From positions 1 to 39,247 of the forward strand of contig NZ_LNRZ01000017.1 in assembly GCF_001468265.1 (NCBI RefSeq): a stretch of 39,247 nucleotides of DNA, written 5' to 3'. Both the position numbers and the translations under genes were made by a program. Within the stretch, counting starts at the first letter, position 1, and every line of letters starts with the position of its first letter. The stretch comes from Sphingopyxis sp. H050 (GTDB taxonomy: Bacteria; Pseudomonadota; Alphaproteobacteria; Sphingomonadales; Sphingomonadaceae). The notes under the pieces were generated by a model. That model had not been told where the DNA came from and searched no databases. It worked only from the letters and a program-made list of their open reading frames with translations. Below, one piece after another: positions 17,580 to 26,224 of this stretch.

Positions 17580-18340
17580 TCCACCTCCATCTGATCGGCA
17601 TAGGCACCGGGAATCCCGACCACCTGACGCGTGCTGCAATACGCACAATCAACGCGGTCGATCTCATTCTGCTGCCCCGCAAAGGCGATGCCAAATCAGA
17701 TCTCCTGGACCTGCGCCACTCCATCTGTGGCGCCGCATTGGCCTCACCGGTCCGCATGGCCGAGTTCGACATGCCCGTTCGCCGACAGGATGGCGACTAC
17801 ACGCAGGCCGTCGACGATTGGCACGATGCGATTGCAGCGATTTGGGCAGAGCAGATAGCAGTTCACCTTCCTGATGGTGGGCGGGTCGCGCTGCTCGTGT
17901 GGGGCGATCCGTCGCTTTACGACAGCACACTGCGTATTGCCGATCGGCTCCGGACGGCTGGGGTCGACCTAACTGTTCGCGTCGAACCCGGTATCACCAG
18001 CATTCAGGCTCTTACGGCTGCTCACGCCATCCCGCTGAACGCCTTGGCCGAACCTGTCACGATCACCACCGGCCGCAGGTTGCGCCGGGAAGGCTGGCCG
18101 CTGGGAGTGCACACGATCGTCGTCATGCTCGATTCCGGCTGCGCCTTCGAAGTCCTCGATCCTGCTGGCATCACGATCTGGTGGGGTGCCTATCTGGGCA
18201 TGTCGCAAGAAGCACTGGTGCATGGGCCACTTGCCGATTCTGCGCCGCAGATTGCCGCGCGCCGCGCGGAACTGCGCGCTCGCCACGGCTGGATCATGGA
18301 TGTCTACCTGATGCGAAAGGAACGAGCCGATGCCTGCTGA
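17576..18340 (+). CDS. cobF: Precorrin-6A synthase (deacetylating) CobF
   Basis: SAM-dependent methylase that methylates C1 and removes acetate from precorrin-5, yielding precorrin-6A. Found only in the aerobic pathway. Motifs: HLIGIGTGNPDHLTRAAIRT, ILLPRKGDAKSDLLDLR, VALLVWGDPSLYDSTLRI and VEPGITSIQALTAAHAIPLN. 254 residues. A strong GGAGG site inside the end of cobA precedes ATG 17576 (ATGA overlap). The 3' end overlaps cobO by 11 bases. Confidence 0.92.
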   Translation: MIHLHLIGIGTGNPDHLTRAAIRTINAVDLILLPRKGDAKSDLLDLRHSICGAALASPVRMAEFDMPVRRQDGDYTQAVDDWHDAIAAIWAEQIAVHLPDGGRVALLVWGDPSLYDSTLRIADRLRTAGVDLTVRVEPGITSIQALTAAHAIPLNALAEPVTITTGRRLRREGWPLGVHTIVVMLDSGCAFEVLDPAGITIWWGAYLGMSQEALVHGPLADSAPQIAARRAELRARHGWIMDVYLMRKERADAC

Positions 18341-18956
18341 CCGCGAAGAAGAAGCTGCAAGCGCAGATGCGCGCCATGCCGAGAAAATGCGCAAGATCCA
18401 GGCTGCGCGTAGCACCATGATGGCCACCAAGACCCGCGAGCAGGGGCTGCTGATCGTTCACACTGGCACGGGCAAGGGCAAGACAAGCGCTGCACTCGGT
18501 ATGGTCGTGCGCGCAATAGGACATGGCATGAAGGTCGGGGTCGTCCAGTTCGTCAAGGGCGCGATGGCGACAGGCGAAAAGACGGTGTTCGACGCTTTCC
18601 CGGAAAATGTCGAGTTCAAGCCGATGGGTGAAGGTTTCACCTGGGATACGCAAGACCGGACACGCGATATCGCTTCGGCACGTACTGCCTGGGATGAAGT
18701 CTGCCGCATGATCGCCGATCCGGCTTACCAGATGGTGGTAGCCGACGAACTCAACATCGTCCTTCGGTATGACTACCTGCCCTTGGATGAGGTTCTTAAG
18801 GCGTTTGCCGCGAAACCCGAGATGAAACATGTCATCGTCACCGGACGCAATGCGCCCGATGCACTGATCGAGGCGGCCGATCTCGTCACCGAGATGACCA
18901 TGATCAAGCACCCTTTCCGCTCGGGCGTGAAGGCGCAGGCAGGGATCGAGTTCTGA
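18330..18956 (+). CDS. cobO: Cob(I)yrinic acid a,c-diamide adenosyltransferase CobO
   Basis: CobA/BtuR/CobO-type corrinoid adenosyltransferase, transferring the 5'-deoxyadenosyl group from ATP to the reduced cobalt. The modified P-loop HTGTGKGKTSAALG lies at about 46-59, then VQFVKGAM, GFTWDTQDR, VVADELNIVLRYDYL and VTGRNAP. 208 residues, with an extra basic/alanine-rich N-terminal segment (about 1-38) that is usual for CobO. The start overlaps cobF by 11 bases. The stop (TGA 18954-18956) overlaps the likely CTG start of bluB. Confidence 0.93.
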   Translation: MPADREEEAASADARHAEKMRKIQAARSTMMATKTREQGLLIVHTGTGKGKTSAALGMVVRAIGHGMKVGVVQFVKGAMATGEKTVFDAFPENVEFKPMGEGFTWDTQDRTRDIASARTAWDEVCRMIADPAYQMVVADELNIVLRYDYLPLDEVLKAFAAKPEMKHVIVTGRNAPDALIEAADLVTEMTMIKHPFRSGVKAQAGIEF

Positions 18957-19600
18957 GCGATCTGCCGCCCCAGTTCGATGCCGAGTTCGCGGCTCGATTT
19001 GCGCAGCTGCTGCGCTGGCGACGCGATGTGCGGCACTTCGAAGCCCGTGCTGTCGCGGAAGAGGAGATGTGTGCGCTGCTGGAGTGTGCCTCCCTCGCGC
19101 CTTCGGTCGGGAATGCGCAGCCCTGGCGGTTCGTGCGCGTGCGTTCATCCACCCTTCGTCAGGCGCTGGCCGACCATGTCGATGCACAGAACGCACAAGC
19201 AGCGCAGCAATATGCCTGCCAAGCCCGGCAGGAACTGTATCGTTCGCTCAAGCTGCATGGCCTTCGCGAAGCCCCGGAACTGATCGTGGTGTTCTGTGAT
19301 GAGCAGCCCAAAGCAGGCCATGGACTTGGCATTGTCAGTATGCCGGAGATGTTGCGCTATTCATGCGTGCTGGCGATCCACACACTCTGGCTGGCGGCAA
19401 GGCTCCGCGGCATTGGCGTCGGATGGGTATCGATCCTCGAGCCCGGTGTCATCCGCGCCTTGCTGGACGTACCCGCCGACTGGTCGCTGATTGCACTGCT
19501 GTGCTTCGGATACCCCCAGGACCCGTCCCAGACACCCGAATTGGAGCGGCGGGGCTGGCAAGCCCGGGAACCTGTGACCAACCGAGTGTTCGACCGATGA
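18953..19600 (+). CDS. bluB: 5,6-dimethylbenzimidazole synthase BluB (probable CTG start)
   Basis: Flavin destructase that cleaves reduced FMN with O2 to form 5,6-dimethylbenzimidazole, the lower ligand of B12. It belongs to the nitroreductase-like fold. Typical stretches: RRDVRHF, LAPSVGNAQPWRFVRV, and GIGVGWVSILEP. The conserved N-terminal region (FDAEFAARFAQLLRWRRD) is encoded upstream of any ATG, GTG or TTG: the first such codon, GTG 19028, falls inside RRDV and would delete conserved residues. The best start is CTG 18953, in a CTGA overlap with the cobO stop and seven bases after AGGGA, matching the coupled-start pattern of the operon. A second CTG at 18962 is possible. 215 residues from 18953. 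Confidence 0.85.
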   Translation: MSDLPPQFDAEFAARFAQLLRWRRDVRHFEARAVAEEEMCALLECASLAPSVGNAQPWRFVRVRSSTLRQALADHVDAQNAQAAQQYACQARQELYRSLKLHGLREAPELIVVFCDEQPKAGHGLGIVSMPEMLRYSCVLAIHTLWLAARLRGIGVGWVSILEPGVIRALLDVPADWSLIALLCFGYPQDPSQTPELERRGWQAREPVTNRVFDR

Positions 19601-19625
19601 CCCCCAATCTATGGAGCAAGAAATT

Positions 19626-20033
19626 ATGTTGATCCCCGTCGAGGACGGCCCTGCCGTAGTAGCATGCAACACCTGCCGACACAGCAGCACCGCAAAGGAG
19701 GATGACGCCGGTGTGCGTGGTGGCGCGCGTATGGTCGAGGCCCTGCGCGCCGTGCAGGCACGCGATGAACGCTATTCCGGTATCGCGGTGCAGGAAATGC
19801 CCTGCTTGTTCGCCTGCAGCGAATTCTGCACGGTCCATCTTCGTGCGCCAGGCAAAGTCGGGTATGTTCTGGGCCGCTTCACTCCCGATGAAGATGCCGC
19901 CGCTGCCATCCTCGATTATGCCGTCCATTATGCGCAAAGCGAACATGGCCGGGTTCCGTTCAAGGACTGGCCGCAGGGCGTCAAAGGCCACTTCATCACC
20001 CGCACACCGCCGCCGGGCTTTGTCGCGCAATGA
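19626..20033 (+). CDS. DUF1636 protein with conserved cysteines, putative metal-binding
   Basis: Small soluble protein (135 residues from this start) of the DUF1636 family, often found in cobalamin gene clusters but without an assigned reaction. Cysteines include a CxxC pair near the N-terminus (ACNTCRHS) and three more in MPCLFACSEFCTVHL, which could hold a metal or an iron-sulfur cluster in a thioredoxin-like fold. ATG 19626 is preferred because GGAG lies nine bases upstream; an in-frame ATG at 19611 lacks a site. It sits between bluB and cobT and its stop overlaps cobT (ATGA). A redox or cobalt-handling role is inferred from context only. Confidence 0.8.
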   Translation: MLIPVEDGPAVVACNTCRHSSTAKEDDAGVRGGARMVEALRAVQARDERYSGIAVQEMPCLFACSEFCTVHLRAPGKVGYVLGRFTPDEDAAAAILDYAVHYAQSEHGRVPFKDWPQGVKGHFITRTPPPGFVAQ

Positions 20034-21046
20034 GCACGTTTTCTTCCGTCGATGCCTTTGATGCTGCCATTGCCGATATGCCTGCGCCAGATGAAACAGC
20101 AATGGCCAGCGCGCGCAACCGGCAGTCGCAACTGACCAAGCCGCCAGGATCCCTGGGACGGCTGGAAGAGATCGCGATCTTCATGGCCGGTTGGCAAGGC
20201 CACGAAAGACCCCGGCTGGAACGGGGGCGTGCAGTCGTGTTTGCGGGCAATCATGGCGTCACGGCACGGGGCGTGAGCGCCTTTCCTCCCGAAGTCACCC
20301 ACCAGATGGTGGCCAATTTTGAAGCAGGTGGCGCTGCCATCAACGCGCTGTGTGCCGCTGCCGGGCTCGATCTTCAGGTGCTGGCGCTGGAGCTTGACCG
20401 GCCAACCGCCGATTTCACCTCAGCCCCGGCCATGACCGAAAGCGAATGCCTTGCCGCGCTGTCTTCCGGGGCCGCCATGGTCGAAGCCGGCCTTGATCTC
20501 CTTGTCCCTGGCGAGATGGGCATCGGCAACACCACGGCCGCTGCAGCCCTCTGTGCAAAGGCGCTGGGAGGCGGTGCAGGCGAATGGGTCGGCCCGGGAA
20601 CGGGGCTCGATCCGGCGGGCGTGGCGCGCAAGATCGGTGTAATCGAAGCGGCACTCGTCTTCCATCAGGTTGCACCGTCAACGCCTTTCGAAACCCTGCG
20701 GCGTCTGGGCGGGAGGGAAATAGCCGCAATGGCAGGTGCAATTGTCCGTGCAAGGCAACTTCGGGTGCCGGTGCTCCTGGATGGCTTCATCTGCTGCGCT
20801 GCCATCGCGCCGATCTTTGCCGCCGAACCTGCAATTGTCGACCATTGCCTGGCAGGGCATTGTTCGGCCGAACCTGGTCACAAACGGTTGCTCGAGCGGT
20901 TCGGTCTCGCACCGCTCCTCACTCTGGGCATGCGCCTGGGCGAAGGGAGCGGCGCTGCGGTCGCGGCCCAGATCGTGCGTTCAGCTCTCGCCGCACACAA
21001 CCAGATGGCCACTTTTGCCGAAGCTGGCGTGGCTGCTGGCGTATGA
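20030..21046 (+). CDS. cobT: Nicotinate-nucleotide-dimethylbenzimidazole phosphoribosyltransferase
   Basis: Activates the lower ligand by transferring phosphoribose from nicotinate mononucleotide to dimethylbenzimidazole, giving alpha-ribazole phosphate. Called cobT in Salmonella and cobU in P. denitrificans; it is not the chelatase CobT. Motifs: LTKPPGSLGRLEEIA near residue 36-50, VVFAGNHGVTARGVSAFPPEVT, LLVPGEMGIGNTTAAAAL, VLLDGFICCAAI and the catalytic glutamate in MRLGEGSGAA (about Glu305). 338 residues. Coupled to the DUF1636 gene and to the next gene by ATGA overlaps. Confidence 0.93.
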   Translation: MSTFSSVDAFDAAIADMPAPDETAMASARNRQSQLTKPPGSLGRLEEIAIFMAGWQGHERPRLERGRAVVFAGNHGVTARGVSAFPPEVTHQMVANFEAGGAAINALCAAAGLDLQVLALELDRPTADFTSAPAMTESECLAALSSGAAMVEAGLDLLVPGEMGIGNTTAAAALCAKALGGGAGEWVGPGTGLDPAGVARKIGVIEAALVFHQVAPSTPFETLRRLGGREIAAMAGAIVRARQLRVPVLLDGFICCAAIAPIFAAEPAIVDHCLAGHCSAEPGHKRLLERFGLAPLLTLGMRLGEGSGAAVAAQIVRSALAAHNQMATFAEAGVAAGV

Positions 21047-21612
21047 GCGAGTTTTTCCTGCACCTCATGCGGCATGGCGAGCCCATCCACCCCGGTCTGC
21101 TTCTCGGAAGGACCGATGCGCCTACGACGCCCGAGGGCGTCGCATCATGCGTGGCACAGGTCGAGGAACTGTCGTTCCAGTCGATTGTATGTTCCGATCT
21201 CCAGCGCTCGGCAGAGGCAGCAAGAGCTATCGCCGATCCAAGAGGGCTGCACCCGATCCTCGACTCACGGTGGCGCGAACTGGACTTCGGCGACTGGGAC
21301 GGTCTGGCACCCGCTAAGGTCGACAGTGCCGCGATCAGCGCGTTCTGGGACGACCCGGACGCCAATCCGCCACCCGGTGGTGAGCGCTGGTCTGCTCTGG
21401 TTTCGCGCGTGGAAGCGGCCTTGGCCGCAATCCCGCCGCAAGACACGCTGGTCGTAACGCATGGCGGAGCAATCCGGGCTGCGCTGGCCAGCCTGTTCGG
21501 CTTCGGACAGCGGCAGGTCTGGGCGTTTGACCTTCCCTATGCCGCGCTGATCAGCCTGCGGGTCTGGCCGGGAACGCCGCGCTCAGCCCAGATCGCGGGC
21601 CTTTGGACATGA
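21043..21612 (+). CDS. Histidine phosphatase, probable alpha-ribazole-phosphate phosphatase
   Basis: Phosphoglycerate-mutase-like histidine phosphatase of 189 residues. The phosphohistidine motif MRHGEP is at about 9-14, followed by SDLQRSAEAA, WRELDFGDWDGL and VVTHGGAIRAAL with the second active-site histidine. By position between cobT and cobS it most likely removes the 5'-phosphate of alpha-ribazole phosphate (or of the finished coenzyme phosphate), the role of Salmonella CobC. The family is broad, so the substrate is inferred from context. The ATG overlaps the cobT stop. An in-frame extension upstream to 20584 lies within cobT and is not phosphatase-like. Confidence 0.85.
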   Translation: MSEFFLHLMRHGEPIHPGLLLGRTDAPTTPEGVASCVAQVEELSFQSIVCSDLQRSAEAARAIADPRGLHPILDSRWRELDFGDWDGLAPAKVDSAAISAFWDDPDANPPPGGERWSALVSRVEAALAAIPPQDTLVVTHGGAIRAALASLFGFGQRQVWAFDLPYAALISLRVWPGTPRSAQIAGLWT

Positions 21613-21625
21613 AGCGCCCGATCGC

Positions 21626-22342
21626 ATGAAAGGCTTCCTCATCGCACTCCAGTTCCTCACCCGTTTGCCGACACCCCGGCTCACGGTTTCTGCCGAGGAA
21701 TTCGCCCAGTCCATGCGCTGGTTTCCAGCTGCTGGGCTGGTGATTGGCCTTATCGTTGCCGGGGCCGCCTGGGTTGGAGCAAGGACCGATCCCTGGACCG
21801 GAGCCCTTGCCGCCTTGATCGCCTGGGTTCTCGTCACCGGAGCCCTTCACCTGGACGGTCTGGGAGATATGGCCGATGCCAGCGGCGCGGCCCACAAGGA
21901 CCGCGAGCGGCTCCTGGCCGTCCTGGCAGATCCGCATGTCGGCAGCTTCGGCGTAACGGCCATCACCATGCAACTGCTGACCAAGCTCGTGCTGCTGCAT
22001 GGCATGATCGAGCACAGCCAGTTTCTGGCACTGATCTGGGTGCCGGTCGCCGCGCGCATCGCGCCGCTGGCATGGACCTTGTTGCTATCGCCGTTGCACG
22101 ATGGCCTTGGTGCGCGCTTTCGGGGCGCGATCAGGCCGATCGATCTGGCGCTGTGGGCCGCAGTACTTCTCGCCACCACGGTGGCGTTTCCTGCATTGCT
22201 CATTGCGGTTCCTGCTGCGGCACTATGGGGCCTGTGGATCAAGCGCGCTATTGGCGGCATCTCGGGCGATGGACACGGCGCCGGAATTGAACTGATCGAG
22301 GCGGCGCTGCTGCTGGCGCTTGTCGTGATGGCGGCCGCATGA
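21626..22342 (+). CDS. cobS: Adenosylcobinamide-GDP ribazoletransferase (cobalamin synthase)
   Basis: Integral membrane enzyme joining adenosylcobinamide-GDP with alpha-ribazole to complete the coenzyme. Called cobS in Salmonella and cobV in P. denitrificans; not the chelatase CobS. It starts MKGFLIALQFLTRLPTP and shows several hydrophobic helices, the acidic metal-binding ALHLDGLGDMADA (about 73-85), DPHVGSFGV, and a C-terminal GGISGDGHGAGIEL. 238 residues. It follows the phosphatase after a 13-base gap, one of the few non-overlapping junctions. The stop overlaps the next gene (ATGA). Confidence 0.92.
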   Translation: MKGFLIALQFLTRLPTPRLTVSAEEFAQSMRWFPAAGLVIGLIVAGAAWVGARTDPWTGALAALIAWVLVTGALHLDGLGDMADASGAAHKDRERLLAVLADPHVGSFGVTAITMQLLTKLVLLHGMIEHSQFLALIWVPVAARIAPLAWTLLLSPLHDGLGARFRGAIRPIDLALWAAVLLATTVAFPALLIAVPAAALWGLWIKRAIGGISGDGHGAGIELIEAALLLALVVMAAA

Positions 22343-23328
22343 CCCGCGATCGCTGGACATGGCACGGCGGCGGCCTCTCTGCGGCCCGCGCGCATTTCGG
22401 CGACGATGCGCGTGGTTGGATCGATTTTTCCACCGGGATCAATCCGCATGTCTGGCACGGTGCAGGGGCGGTGGAGATCGATTGGCGTGCCCTGCCAGAC
22501 GAAATGGCCCTGCGCGCGCTGGAGCAAGCGGCCGCCGCCAGCTTCGGGTGTCATGCCGATCATGTCTGCGCGGTGCCAGGCACCGAAGTTGGCCTTCGCC
22601 TCGCCGGCAGGGTGCTGGGCGATGACGTCTGCCACGCCGTTCCATCCTATCGCACCCACGGCGAGATGGCGGCCTCCAGCCATCCCGTAACGCTTGGCAA
22701 TCTGGCGCTGGCCGATGGATCAAGCCTGATCCTTGCCAACCCCAACAACCCGGATGGCGTCCTGCTTTCTCGGGAAGCCTTGAGCGATCTTCTGGTGCGG
22801 CGTGGTCGGAAAGGGTGGCTGGTAATCGACGAAGCCTTTGCAGACTGCCACCCCGACCACAGTTTCGCCGACCAAGTTGATGATCGGCACAGACTCCTGA
22901 TCTTTCGGTCCTTCGGGAAATTCTTTGGCCTCGCCGGATTGCGGCTCGGTTTTGTGCTGGGCCCTCGTCCGATCCTGGCGAGTCTGCGTAAGCAGCTAGG
23001 TGCCTGGCCGGTCTCGGCGGCTGCGATCGCCATCGGCACCCGCGCCTATCAGGATATCGCCTGGCAGGACGCGATGCGGGAGCGCCTCATCGCCGAGGCC
23101 ACCAGCTTCGATCAGCGCTTGGCCTCGTTCGGTTTGTTGGCAAGCGGCGCATGCCCACTCTTCCGGCTGATAACGACGCCGGACGCGTCACACCTGTTTG
23201 AACGTCTTGCCCGGGCTGCGATCCTCAGCCGCCCCTTCGCCGATAAACCGGATTGGTTACGCTTTGGCCTGCCCGCCAACGACGAGGCGATGGAGCGTCT
23301 CTGTGCCGTGCTCGAAGACCATGGCTGA
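22339..23328 (+). CDS. cobD: PLP-dependent threonine-phosphate decarboxylase-like protein (CobD/CobC)
   Basis: Aminotransferase-fold enzyme (329 residues) that supplies the (R)-1-amino-2-propanol phosphate arm by decarboxylating L-threonine phosphate. Called cobD in Salmonella and cobC in P. denitrificans. Visible motifs are WHGGGLSAARAHFG and WIDFSTGINPH at the N-terminus, LANPNNPDG, WLVIDEAFAD, and the PLP lysine in RSFGKFFGLAGLRLGF (about Lys194). ATG 22339 overlaps the cobS stop; the 3' end overlaps cbiB by eight bases. Confidence 0.9.
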   Translation: MTRDRWTWHGGGLSAARAHFGDDARGWIDFSTGINPHVWHGAGAVEIDWRALPDEMALRALEQAAAASFGCHADHVCAVPGTEVGLRLAGRVLGDDVCHAVPSYRTHGEMAASSHPVTLGNLALADGSSLILANPNNPDGVLLSREALSDLLVRRGRKGWLVIDEAFADCHPDHSFADQVDDRHRLLIFRSFGKFFGLAGLRLGFVLGPRPILASLRKQLGAWPVSAAAIAIGTRAYQDIAWQDAMRERLIAEATSFDQRLASFGLLASGACPLFRLITTPDASHLFERLARAAILSRPFADKPDWLRFGLPANDEAMERLCAVLEDHG

Positions 23329-24274
23329 ACCGTTCGCGCTCATGGCCCTGGTGCTGGATGCTGCCATTGGCTGGCCTGGCGCGCTGTATCGCCGTGTCGG
23401 ACATCCGGTCGGCCTGTTTGCCCGGATCATCAATGCCTGCGAAGGCGCATGGAACCGGCCAACTCACTCAGACGGCATACGCAAGACGCTCGGCGTCATG
23501 ACCGTTCTGATACTGCTGGTGCTGACAATCGGGGCTGGACTTGGCCTTACCGCGCTCGCCCGGCACCTGCTGGGCTCATGCTGGTGGCTTGGTGCCGCAG
23601 CACTGGCCTGGCCCGCTCTGGCCCAACGCAGCCTCTACGATCATGTTCTTCCCATCGCAGTCGCACTGGAGCAGAATGATCTCGAAAGTGCGCGCCATGC
23701 CGTCTCCATGATCGTCGGGCGTGATACCGACACCCTTGATCGCGCGGGTGTGGCACGAGCTGCAATCGAAAGTCTGGCCGAAAGCTTTTGCGACGGCATC
23801 GCCGCGCCGCTGTTCTGGCTGGTTATCGGCGGCCTGCCCGGCGTCTGGGCCTACAAGGCGATCAATACGGCAGACAGCCTGATCGGCCATAAGGAAGCGC
23901 GCTGGCGCGCCTTTGGGTGGGCTGCGGCGCGCACGGACGATGTGATGAACCTGCTGCCGGCTCGGCTTGGCGGCGTCGTGGTATGTCTTGCCGGCGGCGG
24001 AGGGTGGGCCACGCTGTGGCGCGATCACCGCCGCCACGCCTCACCCAATGCAGGCTGGACCGAGGCGGCCATGGCGGGCGCGCTAGATCTCGCGCTCGCG
24101 GGACCAGTGTCCTACGATGGTGTGACCCATGCCAAGGACTGGATCGGCAGCGGGCGGCGCGATGCTGGCGCTGCTGACGTCAGGCGCGCTTTGCGCATTT
24201 ATGTCCGCGCCTGCCTGTTGCTCTGGGCCATCGTGGCCGCTCTCACCTGGAAGGATATCGTATGGGCGCTCTGA
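23321..24274 (+). CDS. cbiB: Adenosylcobinamide-phosphate synthase CbiB (CobD of P. denitrificans)
   Basis: Membrane protein of 317 residues that attaches aminopropanol (phosphate) to adenosylcobyric acid. Features: [22 protein letters not shown] at the N-terminus, hydrophobic segments around 57-100, the [33 protein letters not shown] block, [13 protein letters not shown], and the [14 protein letters not shown] end. ATG 23321 is chosen because [19 protein letters not shown] matches the family start; the frame extends further upstream within the preceding gene. The 3' end overlaps cobQ by 13 bases. Confidence 0.92.
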   Translation: MAEPFALMALVLDAAIGWPGALYRRVGHPVGLFARIINACEGAWNRPTHSDGIRKTLGVMTVLILLVLTIGAGLGLTALARHLLGSCWWLGAAALAWPALAQRSLYDHVLPIAVALEQNDLESARHAVSMIVGRDTDTLDRAGVARAAIESLAESFCDGIAAPLFWLVIGGLPGVWAYKAINTADSLIGHKEARWRAFGWAAARTDDVMNLLPARLGGVVVCLAGGGGWATLWRDHRRHASPNAGWTEAAMAGALDLALAGPVSYDGVTHAKDWIGSGRRDAGAADVRRALRIYVRACLLLWAIVAALTWKDIVWAL

Positions 24275-25725
24275 TGTTGCAGGGCACGGGTTCCGATGTC
24301 GGGAAATCGGTGCTGGTTGCCGGGCTGTGCCGCGCCCTTGCCAATCGCGGGCTGAGCGTTCGCCCGTTCAAGCCCCAGAACATGTCGAACAATGCTGCGG
24401 TTACCGTCGATGGCGGCGAGATCGGCCGCGCCCAGGCTTTGCAGGCTCTAGCATGCCGGGTCGAACCGCACACCGACATGAACCCGGTACTGCTCAAGCC
24501 TCAGGCCGACCACACATCGCAATTGGTCGTTCACGGCAAGGTCCGCGGCACGCTGGGCGGTGGCAATTTCCGGCACAAGCGTGGCGAACTGCTGCCCGAG
24601 GTCATGGAAAGCTGGCACCGGCTGCAGGCGCAGTGCGATGTCGTCGTGGTTGAAGGCGCCGGCTCGCCGGCGGAGATCAACCTGCGGGCAGGCGACATCG
24701 CCAACATGGGCTTTGCCCGTGCTGCCGGTGTGCCAGTCGTGCTGGTCGGCGATATCGATCGCGGCGGCGTCATTGCTGCGCTCGTTGGCACGAGGGCGGT
24801 ATTGGACCCGGACGACGCGGCGATGATCCGGGGTTTTCTCATCAACAAGTTTCGCGGCGATCCGGCGCTCTTTGCCGACGGTTATCGGCAGATCGAGGCG
24901 CTTTCGGGCTGGCGAGGCTATGGCGTGGTGCCCTGGCTGCGCGCCACTGCCCATTTGCCAAGCGAAGATGCGGTCGTGCTTGAACGAACCGCACGCGAAA
25001 CCGCCGGTCGCCTGAAAATCGCCTGCCCGATCATCCCCCGGATCGCCAATTTTGACGATCTCGATCCGATCAAAGCGGAAAGCTCGGTCGAACTGGTCAT
25101 GGTACCGCCAGGCCAGCCCATCCCCGGTGATTGTGCGCTGATCGTCCTGCCCGGATCAAAAGCCACGATCGCTGATATGAAGGCGATGCGCGAACAAGGC
25201 TGGGACATTGATATCCTTGCGCATCATCGGCGCGGTGGAAAGGTCCTGGGCATCTGCGGCGGCTATCAGATGCTCGGCCGCCGCATCGCCGATCCGGAAG
25301 GGATCGAGGGACCACCTGAAGATATCCCCGGTCTGGGTCTGCTGGATGTCGAAACGGTCCTGACCGGAGATAAGGCGCTGCGCCAGGTTGCAGGCACTGC
25401 GCTCGATCAAGCCTTCACCGGCTTTGAAATGCACATGGGCGTGACCAGCGGTCCCGATTGCCGTCACCCCTTTGCGCTGCTCGGCGAAGGGCGGCCCGAC
25501 GGCGCAACCAGTGCAGACAGGCAAGTCACGGGCACTTACGTCCACGGAGCATTTGCCAGCACGGCGCTGCGTTCAGCTCTGCTCGGCATGCTCGGCGCGC
25601 AGTCGGACGGGATCGACCATGATGCGAAGGTGGATGACGCGCTCAATGCGATCGCGGCTGAGCTTGAACATCATCTCGATGTGGATGGTTTGTTGAAACT
25701 CGCAATGGGGAAAGACGATGCGTAG
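24262..25725 (+). CDS. cobQ: Cobyric acid synthase CobQ
   Basis: Glutamine-dependent amidotransferase that amidates side chains b, d, e and g of adenosylcobyrinic acid a,c-diamide. The N-terminal ATPase domain has the P-loop GTGSDVGKS (about 8-16), [13 protein letters not shown] and [11 protein letters not shown]. The C-terminal glutaminase domain has its nucleophile in [12 protein letters not shown] (about Cys332) and late HGAFA histidine region. 487 residues, normal. The ATG at 24262 has AAGGA six bases upstream; an in-frame ATG at 24274 is the alternative. The 3' end overlaps cobU by eight bases. Confidence 0.93.
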   Translation: MGALMLQGTGSDVGKSVLVAGLCRALANRGLSVRPFKPQNMSNNAAVTVDGGEIGRAQALQALACRVEPHTDMNPVLLKPQADHTSQLVVHGKVRGTLGGGNFRHKRGELLPEVMESWHRLQAQCDVVVVEGAGSPAEINLRAGDIANMGFARAAGVPVVLVGDIDRGGVIAALVGTRAVLDPDDAAMIRGFLINKFRGDPALFADGYRQIEALSGWRGYGVVPWLRATAHLPSEDAVVLERTARETAGRLKIACPIIPRIANFDDLDPIKAESSVELVMVPPGQPIPGDCALIVLPGSKATIADMKAMREQGWDIDILAHHRRGGKVLGICGGYQMLGRRIADPEGIEGPPEDIPGLGLLDVETVLTGDKALRQVAGTALDQAFTGFEMHMGVTSGPDCRHPFALLGEGRPDGATSADRQVTGTYVHGAFASTALRSALLGMLGAQSDGIDHDAKVDDALNAIAAELEHHLDVDGLLKLAMGKDDA

Positions 25726-26224
25726 CCTGTTCGTGATTGGCGGAGCGCGCTCGGGCAAGAGCCGCTATGCACAGGCCAGAGCCGAGGCGACCGGCCTGTC
25801 GCCAGTCTTCATCGCTACGGCTCAAGCTTTCGACGAGGAAATGCGCAACCGTATCGTTCGGCACCAGGCGGATCGCGGCGTGGAATGGGAAACGGTCGAG
25901 GCCCCCCTTAAACTTGCGGAAGCGATCGAGTTGCATGCCTCACCCGACCGGGTCTTGCTGGTGGACTGCCTCACGCTATGGGTGACCAATCTCCTGATCG
26001 GCGATCACGATATCCCGGCGGCAGTCCGCACACTCATTGAGACCATCACGGTTGCGCAAGGGACCCTCATACTCGTCAGCAATGAGGTCGGATTGGGCAT
26101 CGTCCCGGAAAACCAGTTGGCGCGCCGGTTTCGGGATGAGGCCGGGTTTCTTCATCAACGTGTCGCGGCTTGCGCGAACGAGGTGCAGTTGCTGTGCGCT
26201 GGCTTGAATTTGCAGTTCAAATGA
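25718..26224 (+). CDS. cobU: Adenosylcobinamide kinase / adenosylcobinamide-phosphate guanylyltransferase
   Basis: Bifunctional enzyme (cobU in Salmonella, cobP in P. denitrificans) that phosphorylates adenosylcobinamide and then transfers GMP, making adenosylcobinamide-GDP for CobS. P-loop GGARSGKS is at about 8-15, then [45 protein letters not shown] and the C-terminal [13 protein letters not shown]. 168 residues. It is the last gene of the cob operon; the next 360 bases hold no gene. Confidence 0.93.
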   Translation: MRSLFVIGGARSGKSRYAQARAEATGLSPVFIATAQAFDEEMRNRIVRHQADRGVEWETVEAPLKLAEAIELHASPDRVLLVDCLTLWVTNLLIGDHDIPAAVRTLIETITVAQGTLILVSNEVGLGIVPENQLARRFRDEAGFLHQRVAACANEVQLLCAGLNLQFK

